Shown here piece by piece: positions 1 to 7,078 of a DNA stretch of 16,735 bases. The translations under genes were made by a program, and so were the position numbers. Numbering within the stretch: position 1 is the first letter of the stretch; each line of letters starts with the position of its first letter. Under the pieces are notes generated by a model. That model saw only the letters and a list, made by a program, of their open reading frames with translations. It made no database searches and was not told where the DNA came from. The stretch comes from an uncultured Butyricicoccus sp. (lineage in GTDB: Bacteria; Bacillota; Clostridia; Oscillospirales; Butyricicoccaceae). The DNA lies in NCBI GenBank assembly GCA_947575935.1, contig CANPPM010000018.1, positions 1 through 16,735 on the forward strand, given 5' to 3'.

Positions 1-906
1 GGCGATTGTGCAGTTGACCACACCCTGACGCATCAGCTGCAGAATTTCTGGATAGTCCTCATAGGAAAGGACGGTAATTTCTTTCGCGCGTCCGCTTTCC
101 TGCAGCGCGCGCCCGACTTCAGAGACGCCGCCGCAGGTGATATAGATGCCCTTTAAATCGGGGTATTCCTGCAGGATTTCGACTGTTTTTTGATAGGTAA
201 TCGCCGCATCCTCAAAACTTTCCAGACAGGTGACAATCTCGATATGCGGGTATTCCTGCTGCATAAAGCTGGTAAAGCCCTGTTCCCGGATGGCAACGCA
301 GTAGTTGTTATTCTCCTCTGCAATGGCGCTGGAAATTACCGCAAGCTGGCCGCTGCCCCGCAGGAATTCGCCCATCAGGCGGCCTGCGACCCGGCTTGCG
401 CGCGCGCTGTCCATCCCAACGTAGCACAGGCGTTTTGCGTTTTCAATATCGGAATCGGTCGTGATTACGGGAATGCCTGCTTCTGATGCGCGGTCAATGG
501 CGTTTCGGACGGTATCTGCATTGATCGGGCTGATGATAATGCCATCTACATGGGTTGACGCTGCATGGTCGAGGATCGCGGCCTGTCCCTGTGCGTCCTG
601 AAATTTTGTGATATGGTATTCTATTTGGATTTGAAAGCCGGTTTGTTCCCTGACCCCGCTGTCGATGCCCTCCTTCAGGAAGGGCATGGCGTCGACATCC
701 GCCAGGATTGCTGCGATGCGGAATTGCCTGCCCTGCTTTTGCAGGATTCGCCCGGCAGGGTTAGGCTTGTAGCCCAGTTCGTTGATCATCGCCTGTACCT
801 TCTGCCTGACCTCATCGCTGACCCCCACGCGGTTGTGGAGTACCTTGTCGACCGTCGCGGGATGAACGCCGGCTTTTTCCGCGATCTCCTTGATGGTTAC
901 TTTCAT
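1..906 (-). CDS. LacI-family transcriptional regulator, 3' end cut by window edge
   Basis: The visible 302 residues are a DNA-binding repressor or activator of the LacI/GalR family. Residues 3-26 are the helix-turn-helix (VTIKEIAEKAGVHPATVDKV), followed by the hinge segment ending in ELGYKPN at about residue 49. The rest is a periplasmic-binding-protein-like sensor (segments such as VDGIIISPINAD and GIPVITTDSD), so a sugar-like ligand is likely, but which one cannot be read. The VDKVLHNR recognition helix differs from the usual VSRVLN of GalR/LacI proteins. The start is the ATG at 904-906, preceded by GAAAGGAC as a moderate ribosome binding site. The reading frame is open to base 1, so the C-terminus is off the window. 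It is divergent from glgX. It may regulate glgX, itself, or a sugar operon to the left; nothing here decides that. Confidence 0.93.
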   Translation of the reverse strand, partial: MKVTIKEIAEKAGVHPATVDKVLHNRVGVSDEVRQKVQAMINELGYKPNPAGRILQKQGRQFRIAAILADVDAMPFLKEGIDSGVREQTGFQIQIEYHITKFQDAQGQAAILDHAASTHVDGIIISPINADTVRNAIDRASEAGIPVITTDSDIENAKRLCYVGMDSARASRVAGRLMGEFLRGSGQLAVISSAIAEENNNYCVAIREQGFTSFMQQEYPHIEIVTCLESFEDAAITYQKTVEILQEYPDLKGIYITCGGVSEVGRALQESGRAKEITVLSYEDYPEILQLMRQGVVNCTIA

Positions 907-930
907 ACCAGGTCACGTCCTTTCATGCCC

Positions 931-959
931 ATTATAGCGGATTTTGGACGTGATCACAA
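931..959 (-). promoter_or_regulatory. Proximal promoter of the LacI-family gene (P2), inside an inverted repeat
   Basis: On the minus strand TTGTGA (954-959) and a perfect TATAAT (931-936) are separated by 17 bases. Transcription would start near 923, about 20 bases before the ATG. The -10 lies between two near-complementary arms, GGTCACGTCC at 911-920 and GGACGTGATC at 946-955 (9 of 10 pairs). The second arm includes the palindrome GTGATCAC (950-957). This could be an operator for autoregulation, or an RNA hairpin in the transcript from the upstream promoter. The -35 matches consensus at only 4 of 6 positions. Confidence 0.5.
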
Positions 960-1029
960 CAGCTTTTGCACATTTTTACCCTGAATATATTTTGACTATT
1001 TTTAGGATTTAGAGTACGTTATTGTATTT

Positions 1030-1047
1030 AACGAGTGCGTGCTCGTT
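1030..1047. promoter_or_regulatory. 18-bp palindromic operator candidate downstream of promoter P1
   Basis: AACGAG and CTCGTT form perfect 6-bp arms around TGCGTG. The site lies about 10-25 bases downstream of the predicted start of the consensus minus-strand promoter at 1063-1091, a usual place for a repressor operator. A LacI-family dimer would bind a palindrome of this size, so autoregulation by the gene at 1-906 is possible. That link is inference. Confidence 0.5.
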
Positions 1048-1062
1048 GTTCTCTGTGATGCC

Positions 1063-1091
1063 ATTATACGCGTGGCGGGCGCATTTGTCAA
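1063..1091 (-). promoter_or_regulatory. Perfect-consensus sigma-A promoter (P1) for the LacI-family gene
   Basis: On the minus strand TTGACA (1086-1091) and TATAAT (1063-1068) are separated by exactly 17 bases, a full match to the vegetative consensus. It points to the regulator gene and would give a leader of about 150 bases before the ATG at 906. A promoter this strong on a regulator gene usually implies repression, and the palindrome at 1030-1047 is a candidate site. Confidence 0.8.
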
Positions 1092-1362
1092 CCCTCTTTC
1101 CCGATTTTTTACAATGCTTTCGGAAAAATGCTTTTTTTCTTGTTGCATAGGGTGCGATCTTGTCCGCCGCTGCTTTTTTGCGGCTCTTTCTGAAATTAAA
1201 CTCTGAATTTTGGGCGGGTACAAAACAGCGATTTCCGGCCTGGGGCACAGGATAGCCGGCCGTTTGCAGAAAACCGTATGCCTTTTCTGCCGTCAAGATA
1301 CGGACTTGCAGCGATTTTGTCCGGGAATGAGTCGGAAGCGGCGAGAGATTTCGGGAAAAACA

Positions 1363-1391
1363 GTGACAAACAAGGGGAATAGGTGTATACT
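1363..1391 (+). promoter_or_regulatory. Sigma-A promoter of glgX
   Basis: GTGACA (1363-1368) and TATACT (1386-1391) have a 17-base spacer, each one mismatch from consensus. Transcription would start near 1398, giving a leader of about 50 bases. The gene has a strong AAAGGAGG ribosome binding site about 10 bases before its ATG. No clear operator is seen. The stretch 1092-1362, between this promoter and the divergent P1, shows no gene on either strand that I can support. Confidence 0.7.
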
Positions 1392-1450
1392 GGAACCATA
1401 GCAGGAATCTGGAAGTATGGCAAGGATACGGAAAAAGGAGGACGACCAAA

Positions 1451-3595
1451 ATGCAAAAAAAAGAAGCATATACGACCGAACGGCAACGCCCTGACCCTGT
1501 TGTGAAACCAGCCGAGATTGTCGGGCTGCCCCGTACGATCCACTTGGTGCCGCTTGACCACGTGTCGGGTTTTGATATCCGCCCGGGCTTCTATGAGGCG
1601 CAGGGCGCGACAGCGATTCCAGGCGGCGTGAACTTTACCGTGCATTCACACAGCGCGTCTTCCATTGAGCTGCTGCTGTTCCATCGTACGGAGGAGGAGC
1701 CGTTTGCCGTCCTGCCGTTTCCGGAGCATTACCGTATCGGCAATGTGTACTCCATGATCGTATTTAAGCTGAATATTGAAGAGTTTGAGTATGCTTACCG
1801 CGTAGACGGCCCGTACGAACCGGACAAGGGCCTGATTTTTGACAAGACAAAATATTTGTTGGATCCTTATGCGAAAGCGGTCACCGGACAGAGCCGGTGG
1901 GGGTCTACGATGAGCGGTGCGAAAAATTACAAGGCCCGGGTCGTCAAGGATGATTTTGACTGGGGCAATTTCCGGCAGCCGCTGATCCCGATGGAGGATC
2001 TGGTGATTTATGAGCTGCATGTGCGCGGCTTTACCAATGACCATTCGTCCGGCGTATTTTATCCCGGCACGTTTGCCGGCTTGATGGAGAAGCTCCCCCA
2101 TCTGCTTGAGCTGGGCGTGAACGTCGTCGAGCTGATGCCTATTTTCGAATTTGATGAGATGCAGGATTACCGCGTTGTCGATGGGCAGAAGCTCTATAAC
2201 TATTGGGGGTATAATACCGTTAGTTTCTTTGCCCCCAACACCAGCTATGCGGCCAGTACAGAATATAACCGCGAGGGCAACGAGCTGAAGCAGCTGATCC
2301 AGGTATTCAACGAAAACGGGATAGAGGTCTTTCTGGACGTGGTCTTTAACCACACCGCCGAAGGCAATGAAAAAGGCCCGTTTTTTTCATTTAAGGGCTT
2401 TGATAACAATATCTACTATTTGCTGACGCCGGACGGATATTATTACAATTTCAGCGGCTGCGGCAATACGCTCAACTGCAACCATCCGATTGTGCGGCAG
2501 ATGATCCTGGACTGTCTGCGGTATTGGGTTACCACCTATCGTGTGAACGGCTTCCGGTTTGACCTGGCCGCCATTCTCGGACGGAACGGGGACGGCGCGC
2601 CGATGAGCGAGCCGCCGCTGCTGCAGGCGTTGGCGTTTGACCCGATCCTAGGCGATATCAAACTGATTGCCGAGGCATGGGATGCAGGCGGGCTGTATCA
2701 GGTCGGCTCGTTTCCCTCATGGAACCGCTGGGCGGAATGGAACGGCCGTTACCGTGACGACATGCGGCGCTATATCAAGGGCGACGAAGGCATGGCCCAA
2801 AATGCTGCGCTGCGGATGAGCGGTTCTCAGGATTTATACGCAGCAAACTGCCGTACGAATGCCTCCGTTAATTTTATCACCTGCCATGACGGTTTTACCA
2901 TGTACGACCTGTTTTCTTATAACAGTAAGCATAACGAAAAAAACGGCTGGGGCAATACCGACGGCGCCGACGACAATAACAGCTGGAACTGCGGCGTAGA
3001 GGGCGAGACAAACGATCCCGAGGTGCTGAAGCTGAGAAAACGGATGGTACGCAACGCCTTTGCGCTGCTGATGTGCAGCCGGGGAACCCCGATGTTCTTG
3101 GCGGGGGACGAATTCTGCAATACCCAGTTTGGCAACAACAATGCCTACTGTCAGGACAACCTCACCTCATGGCTGGATTGGAACCGCCTGGAGGAGCATC
3201 GGGACATATTTGAATTTTTCAAATTTATGATTGCATTCCGCAAGGCGCATCGGGCGCTGCGGGCCAATATGAGCGACGGCGCGTGTGGATATCCGGACGT
3301 GAGCTTCCACGGGGTCACGCCCAACTGCGAGCGCTTTGAGTCCTATGACCGGTATATCGGCGTCATGTTTGCGGGGAAAGCCTCCCGCGAGAAACCGGAT
3401 GTCGTTTATGTCGCATCAAATGCTTATTGGGAGCCTCTCGCCGTTGAATTGCCTGGGTTACCTGCCCCGCTGCGCTGGGAAATCGCTGTGGATACTTGGG
3501 AAAGCGGGGGAGCCGGTCAGGGCGTCAGGGCTGTGCATGGCGGCCGGATCGAGGTGCAGCCGCGCAGCGTGGTGGTATTAACGGCACGGACTTAG
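1451..3595 (+). CDS. glgX: Glycogen debranching enzyme, isoamylase/GlgX family
   Basis: This 714-residue cytosolic enzyme of glycoside hydrolase family 13 should hydrolyse alpha-1,6 branch points of glycogen or limit dextrins. An N-terminal CBM48-like beta domain (about residues 45-150, from GFYEAQGATAIPGGVNF) precedes the catalytic barrel. All four GH13 motifs are present: DVVFNH (296-301), GFRFDLA (367-373, nucleophile D371), IAEAW (acid/base E408) and TCHD (H479, D480). The length is close to the usual 650-720. The start ATG follows a strong AAAGGAGG site. The gene stands alone, divergent from the LacI-type regulator, with its own promoter; no glycogen synthesis genes are in the window. 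Isoamylase-type debranching is better supported than pullulanase, because the typical pullulanase extra modules are absent. No convincing terminator follows. Confidence 0.94.
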   Translation: MQKKEAYTTERQRPDPVVKPAEIVGLPRTIHLVPLDHVSGFDIRPGFYEAQGATAIPGGVNFTVHSHSASSIELLLFHRTEEEPFAVLPFPEHYRIGNVYSMIVFKLNIEEFEYAYRVDGPYEPDKGLIFDKTKYLLDPYAKAVTGQSRWGSTMSGAKNYKARVVKDDFDWGNFRQPLIPMEDLVIYELHVRGFTNDHSSGVFYPGTFAGLMEKLPHLLELGVNVVELMPIFEFDEMQDYRVVDGQKLYNYWGYNTVSFFAPNTSYAASTEYNREGNELKQLIQVFNENGIEVFLDVVFNHTAEGNEKGPFFSFKGFDNNIYYLLTPDGYYYNFSGCGNTLNCNHPIVRQMILDCLRYWVTTYRVNGFRFDLAAILGRNGDGAPMSEPPLLQALAFDPILGDIKLIAEAWDAGGLYQVGSFPSWNRWAEWNGRYRDDMRRYIKGDEGMAQNAALRMSGSQDLYAANCRTNASVNFITCHDGFTMYDLFSYNSKHNEKNGWGNTDGADDNNSWNCGVEGETNDPEVLKLRKRMVRNAFALLMCSRGTPMFLAGDEFCNTQFGNNNAYCQDNLTSWLDWNRLEEHRDIFEFFKFMIAFRKAHRALRANMSDGACGYPDVSFHGVTPNCERFESYDRYIGVMFAGKASREKPDVVYVASNAYWEPLAVELPGLPAPLRWEIAVDTWESGGAGQGVRAVHGGRIEVQPRSVVVLTART

Positions 3596-3701
3596 GCCTT
3601 GCCTGAGCGCCCGAAGGATTACAGGGTCGGCCGGTTGTACGGACATCAATGCCGGTATGTAACGCTAACGCCTAGGGTGCGGGTAATCCGGTGAAAAGTG
3701 C

Positions 3702-3730
3702 TTCACACGCTGCCCATCCTGTGCTATAAT
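3702..3730 (+). promoter_or_regulatory. Sigma-A promoter upstream of rarA
   Basis: TTCACA (3702-3707) and a perfect TATAAT (3725-3730) are separated by 17 bases; a TG one base before the -10 also makes it an extended -10 promoter. Transcription would start near 3737. The whole 166-bp repeat at 3760-3925 would therefore lie in the roughly 220-base leader of rarA. It is the only strong plus-strand promoter I see before pyrB, so pyrBI may share it. The rest of 3596-3701 holds nothing I can identify. Confidence 0.75.
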
Positions 3731-3759
3731 ACCGTAAGGCCCGCAGAATCACACAAAAC

Positions 3760-3925
3760 TAGGGCTTGTTTGAAAAATGTCAATACGCCCAAACAACGGT
3801 CCTTTTTCCGCCATACTTCCCCAATTTTTTTGAAATACATCTAGTATTCCTGCGAAAAATTGTGTTTGTCTGGCGAAAAAATTCCTCGCCATTGTGCATA
3901 TTTCCATGTTTCAAACGGCGCCTAG
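3760..3925 (+). repeat. MITE-like element, copy 1 (inverted partner of 5207-5372)
   Basis: This 166-bp stretch matches the reverse complement of 5207-5372 with a single difference (G at 3908, where the partner reads T). The element is bounded by TA at 3760-3761 and TA at 3923-3924. Its ends form imperfect terminal inverted repeats: GGGCTTGTTTGAAAAATG inward from the left, and GGCGCCGTTTGAAACATG inward from the right, with 13 of 18 matches and a shared GTTTGAAA core. TA ends with short inverted repeats and no coding capacity fit a miniature element mobilised by a Tc1/mariner-IS630 transposase. No such transposase is in the window. The end 3923-3935 also starts a small TAGGC-AAA-GCCTA hairpin before a five-T run ahead of rarA. 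Confidence 0.85.
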
Positions 3926-3959
3926 GCAAAGCCTACGGCCCTTTTTGGAAGGAGCGTCT

Positions 3960-5210
3960 ATGTATCAGCCGCTAGCAGACCGGATCCGTCCCCAGAGCCT
4001 GGATGAGGTGGTAGGGCAGCGCCACCTCTTGCAGGAAAGCGCCGTCCTGCGCCGCATCATCGACAGCGGACAGATCCCCAATATGATTTTTTACGGTCCG
4101 TCCGGCGTCGGAAAGACGACGGTGGCCTCTATCATCGCGCGCCGCACCCAGCGCAGGCTCTATCCCTTGAACGCGACAACTGCCTCGATCCAGGACATCC
4201 GTGCGGTCCTTGAGGATCTGGATACCCTGCTGACCCCTAACGGCGCGTTGGTTTACCTGGATGAAATCCAATATTTTAATAAGAAACAGCAGCAGACCCT
4301 GTTGGAATGCATCGAATCCGGCAAGATTACGCTGATTGCTTCGACGACCGAAAACCCCTATTTTTATGTTTACGGCGCGGTGTTGAGCCGCTGTACCGTC
4401 TTTGAATTTGAGCCGGTCGCACCTGGTGAACTCTGCCGCGCGGTCGAGCGCGCCTTTCTTCTCGCACTGGAGGGCCGGCAGGCCGGCATGGAAGATGGCG
4501 TGGTTTCCGCCATTGCGGAACGCTGCGGCGGTGACGTCCGAAAGGCGCTGAATGCGGTCGAGCTGCTGACCGGCAGCGTTCCCGAGGGCGGGTGCATCCG
4601 CCTTGCCGACGTGCATGCGGTTTCCCAGCGCTCCAGCATGCGTTTCGACCGCAGCGGGGATGGGCATTACGACATCTTGTCGGCCTTCCACAAATCCATC
4701 CGCGGTTCTGACCCGGACGCAGCGGTCCACTACCTCGCCCGGCTGCTGGAAGGCGGCGACCTCCTTTCTGCAGCGCGGCGCTTGCTGGTTGTCGCTGCCG
4801 AGGATGTCGGACTAGCCTATCCCCAGGCAATGCCGGTTGTCAAGGCCTGCGTTGACGCAGCTTTCCAGCTCGGCTTGCCCGAGGCAAGACTGCCGTTGGC
4901 CGAGGCCGCATTGCTGCTTGCAACCGCCCCAAAATCCAATTCGGTCACAACTGCGGTCGAAGCCGCGCTGGCCGATCTGCGCAGCGGCAGTGTGGGGGAC
5001 GTCCCAGCCGGCCTGCGCGACGCCCATTATCAGGGCGCGGCAGCGCTGGGGCATGGACAGAGCTACCGCTTCCCGCACGATTATCCAAACCATTGGACTG
5101 CGCAGCAGTATCTGCCTGATGCGCTGCATGGCCGCTGCTACTATGAATATGGCCCGAACAAAAACGAACAGGCGGCAAAGAATTACTGGGAAAAGATCAA
5201 AAAAGGCTAG
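3960..5210 (+). CDS. rarA: Replication-associated recombination protein A (RarA/MgsA), AAA+ ATPase
   Basis: The 416-residue product is a clamp-loader-like AAA+ ATPase acting at stalled replication forks. It has Walker A GPSGVGKT (46-53), Walker B LVYLDE (97-102), the RarA signature FNKKQQQTLL just after it, sensor-1 STTEN (128-132) and an arginine finger in LSRC (R144). The C-terminal half has RarA features such as GGDVRKALNAVELL, AAEDVGLAYPQA, KSNS and YRFPHDYPNHW. The length is normal. The ATG at 3960 is chosen because GGAAGGAG lies five bases before it; an in-frame ATG at 3894 lies inside the repeat and lacks such a site. The stop TAG uses a TA plus the first base of the downstream repeat. 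The gene is flanked on both sides by inverted copies of the 166-bp element. A divergent variant within the family (YFYVYGA after STTENP) is possible. Confidence 0.93.
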   Translation: MYQPLADRIRPQSLDEVVGQRHLLQESAVLRRIIDSGQIPNMIFYGPSGVGKTTVASIIARRTQRRLYPLNATTASIQDIRAVLEDLDTLLTPNGALVYLDEIQYFNKKQQQTLLECIESGKITLIASTTENPYFYVYGAVLSRCTVFEFEPVAPGELCRAVERAFLLALEGRQAGMEDGVVSAIAERCGGDVRKALNAVELLTGSVPEGGCIRLADVHAVSQRSSMRFDRSGDGHYDILSAFHKSIRGSDPDAAVHYLARLLEGGDLLSAARRLLVVAAEDVGLAYPQAMPVVKACVDAAFQLGLPEARLPLAEAALLLATAPKSNSVTTAVEAALADLRSGSVGDVPAGLRDAHYQGAAALGHGQSYRFPHDYPNHWTAQQYLPDALHGRCYYEYGPNKNEQAAKNYWEKIKKG

Positions 5211-5372
5211 GCGCCGTTTGAAAAATGGAAATATGCACAATGGCGAGGAATTTTTTCGCCAGACAAACACAATTTTTCGCAGGAATACTAGATGTATTTC
5301 AAAAAAATTGGGGAAGTATGGCGGAAAAAGGACCGTTGTTTGGGCGTATTGACATTTTTCAAACAAGCCCTA
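5207..5372 (-). repeat. MITE-like element, copy 2, inverted relative to copy 1
   Basis: The reverse complement of 3760-3925, 165 of 166 bases identical. It is bounded by TA at 5208-5209 and at 5371-5372. The inner TA plus the next G is the TAG stop of rarA, so the element supplies the final base of that stop. The outer end carries a perfect TTGACA (5349-5354) facing outward toward pyrB, but no acceptable -10 follows at 16-18 bases. Open frames inside it come purely from the repeat and appear in the same form in both copies. Confidence 0.87.
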
Positions 5373-5412
5373 AACGCCGTTTGAACGCTTGAGTCACGCT
5401 CAAACAAGCCCT
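5371..5412 (-). repeat. Shrunken relative of the flanking MITE, abutting copy 2
   Basis: Starting at the TA that ends copy 2, the sequence gives CGCCGTTTGAA (5376-5386), like the inner end of copy 2, then about 13 unrelated bases. It finishes with TCAAACAAGCCCT (5400-5412), identical to the outer end of copy 2. So the two ends of the element are present without the middle, in the same orientation as copy 2. The closing TA appears as TG. It looks like an internally deleted or decayed copy. Confidence 0.65.
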
Positions 5413-5448
5413 GCCTCTGGCGGTGCAGCGCTGCACCAAAGGGGGCAG
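5411..5448 (+). promoter_or_regulatory. Strong stem-loop in the pyrB leader
   Basis: A perfect 16-base palindrome, GGTGCAGCGCTGCACC (5422-5437), is enclosed by outer arms CTGCC (5411-5415) and GGCAG (5444-5448), with extra G-U pairs possible. It ends 37 bases before the pyrB ATG. No T run follows, so it is not an intrinsic terminator by itself. It could be part of pyrimidine-dependent control, an RNA-stability element, or a DNA operator. I do not see the PyrR-binding consensus. Confidence 0.5.
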
Positions 5449-5485
5449 ATTGTCTGTCTTCATTCTATTTTGCAGGAGGAATTAT

Positions 5486-6403
5486 ATGCGCCATCTCATT
5501 GACCCGCTTGATTTTACGCTTGAAGAGACTGAGCGGCTGCTCATCCTTGCGGATAAAATCGCACAGGATCCTGCCGCCTATCAGGAGGTTGCGCGTCACA
5601 AGAAACTAGCGACGCTATTTTATGAACCGTCAACCCGCACCCGGCTTTCGTTTGAGGCGGCAATGCTCAACCTGGGCGGCTCTGTTCTCGGTTTTTCGAG
5701 TGCGGACGCATCGTCTGCGGCCAAGGGCGAAAGCGTTGCGGATACCATTCGTGTGATTTCGTGCTATGCGGATATTGCGGCCATGCGTCATCCCAAGGAA
5801 GGCGCGCCCCTCCGTGCCGCACATTACAGCCGCATTCCGGTAATCAATGCGGGCGACGGCGGGCATCAGCACCCTACCCAGACGCTGACCGACCTGTTGA
5901 CCATCCGCAGGCGGAAGGGACGGCTCGGCGGGCTGACCATTGGCCTGTGCGGCGACCTAAAGTTCGGCCGTACCGTGCATTCGCTCATCATGTCGCTTGC
6001 ACGCTGCAAGGGGATCCGGTTTGTGCTCATCAGCCCAGAGGAGCTGCGGGTTCCTGACTACATCATCACCGAGACCCTCCGTCCAAACGGTATCCCTTAT
6101 GAAGAGATTCGCAGCCTGGAGCGCGCTATGCCCTCGCTCGACATTCTGTACATGACCCGCGTCCAGCGCGAGCGCTTCTTTAACGAAGAGGATTATATCC
6201 GTCTGAAGGATAGCTATATTCTGACCGCTGAGAAGATGAAGCTGGCCAAGCCCGACATGGCGGTCTTGCATCCGCTGCCGCGCGTCAACGAGATCGCGCT
6301 GAACGTGGACAGCGACCCGCGCGCGGCCTACTTCGAGCAGGCGCAGAATGGTGTATATGTACGAATGGCGCTGATCATGACGCTGCTGGGATTGGAGAAA
6401 TAA
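5486..6403 (+). CDS. pyrB: Aspartate carbamoyltransferase, catalytic chain
   Basis: This 305-residue enzyme condenses carbamoyl phosphate and aspartate to N-carbamoylaspartate, the committed step of pyrimidine synthesis. The carbamoyl-phosphate site STRTR is at 49-53, the SSAAKGES loop with K80 follows, then HPTQTLTDLL (129-138), R224 in MTRVQ, and HPLPR (262-266). The length fits the roughly 300-310 residue catalytic chains that pair with PyrI. The ATG at 5486 has AGGAGG six bases upstream; an in-frame upstream ATG at 5423 falls within the leader palindrome and lacks a ribosome binding site. pyrI follows after one base. No clear promoter lies between rarA and pyrB, so co-transcription with rarA is likely. 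Confidence 0.97.
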   Translation: MRHLIDPLDFTLEETERLLILADKIAQDPAAYQEVARHKKLATLFYEPSTRTRLSFEAAMLNLGGSVLGFSSADASSAAKGESVADTIRVISCYADIAAMRHPKEGAPLRAAHYSRIPVINAGDGGHQHPTQTLTDLLTIRRRKGRLGGLTIGLCGDLKFGRTVHSLIMSLARCKGIRFVLISPEELRVPDYIITETLRPNGIPYEEIRSLERAMPSLDILYMTRVQRERFFNEEDYIRLKDSYILTAEKMKLAKPDMAVLHPLPRVNEIALNVDSDPRAAYFEQAQNGVYVRMALIMTLLGLEK

Positions 6404-6404
6404 T

Positions 6405-6842
6405 ATGCTAAATATCGACAGCATTCAAAATGGATTGGTAATTGATCATATTAAGGCGGGCGCCGGGATGCGTATTTATCAGCTTGCCGGCCTGGACCGC
6501 CTGGACTGCTGCGTCGCCATTATCCGTAACGCAAGGTCGAATAAGTACGGTCATAAGGATATCATCAAGATCGAAAGCGTGATTGACCTGGATCTTGCAG
6601 TTCTGGGCTATCTCGATCCAAACGTCACGATTGATGTGATTCAAAACGGCGAAATTGTCGAAAAAAAGCAGCTGGACCGGCCCAAACAGCTGGTCAATAT
6701 TATCCGTTGCCGCAATCCGCGCTGCATCACAAGCGTGGAAGAAGAAATCGACCACATTTTCAATCTTTCTGCAAACGGCCGCTATCGCTGTGCCTACTGC
6801 GAGGAGGAAGAACGGCACAACCCGGAGGGGAAAAAGCACTGA
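6405..6842 (+). CDS. pyrI: Aspartate carbamoyltransferase, regulatory chain
   Basis: The 145-residue subunit binds nucleotide effectors and holds the PyrB trimers together in the allosteric holoenzyme. The N-terminal allosteric domain (residues about 1-95) includes GLVIDHIKAGAGMRIYQL. The C-terminal zinc domain has four cysteines, C102-x4-C107 and C129-x2-C132. Its ATG comes one base after the pyrB stop, so translation is probably coupled. Feedback control by nucleotides is expected from the family. A strong terminator follows at 6928-6972. Confidence 0.96.
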   Translation: MLNIDSIQNGLVIDHIKAGAGMRIYQLAGLDRLDCCVAIIRNARSNKYGHKDIIKIESVIDLDLAVLGYLDPNVTIDVIQNGEIVEKKQLDRPKQLVNIIRCRNPRCITSVEEEIDHIFNLSANGRYRCAYCEEEERHNPEGKKH

Positions 6843-6927
6843 CCGGACTGTGATTCCGGCTGCTGCCGCCCTTTCCGAGGAGCTGTAAATGAAGCGGGCG
6901 CGCGGCCCCGGCTCCCGCCACTGACAC

Positions 6928-6972
6928 GCGGCGTTTCCGCTCCCCTGCGGGGGAAAAGAAACGCCGCTTTTT
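6928..6972 (+). terminator. Intrinsic terminator of the pyrBI transcript
   Basis: GCGGCGTTTC (6928-6937) pairs perfectly with GAAACGCCGC (6958-6967), with an inner CCCCTGCGGGG hairpin, followed directly by five T. It ends the plus-strand unit before the convergent minus-strand operon. The 106 bases from 6973 to 7078 hold nothing else I can support. Confidence 0.9.
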
Positions 6973-7078
6973 CATGCGATAGGACAGGGTTCCGGCAGAG
7001 GCATGCGTGCTTTTTCCGCAACTATATATGGATACCGGCGGTTACACGCCCATTTGCGGTCCGTTTGTGTAACGGTTT

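Noticed and set aside
1164..1190. GCCGC/GCGGC stem with a T-rich loop upstream of glgX
   Set aside because: Only five base pairs, and the T run is in the loop and not after the stem, so it is not a convincing terminator in either direction.
1009..1449. Minus-strand open frames (73-149 residues) between the LacI-type gene and glgX
   Set aside because: They lack good start sites, show no family features, and overlap the promoters and leaders of the two flanking genes.
3923..3945. TAGGC-AAA-GCCTA hairpin plus five T before the rarA ribosome binding site, considered as an attenuator
   Set aside because: The stem is only five pairs and the T run is separated from it by CGGCCC; too weak to call.
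3766..3975. Small open frame inside copy 1 of the repeat, and the similar one starting at 5366 on the minus strand
   Set aside because: Both begin with the same residues only because the repeats are identical; neither has a ribosome binding site, and each runs out of the element into unrelated sequence.
3972..4830. Long minus-strand open frames opposite rarA
   Set aside because: They lie fully antisense to a gene with clear family motifs; their composition (Arg, Gly, Ala rich) is typical of mirror frames in GC-rich genes.
6889..6924. 11-codon frame MKRARGPGSRH preceded by GAGGAG after pyrI
   Set aside because: Well-placed ribosome binding site, but it is very short and ends just before the pyrBI terminator; likely chance.
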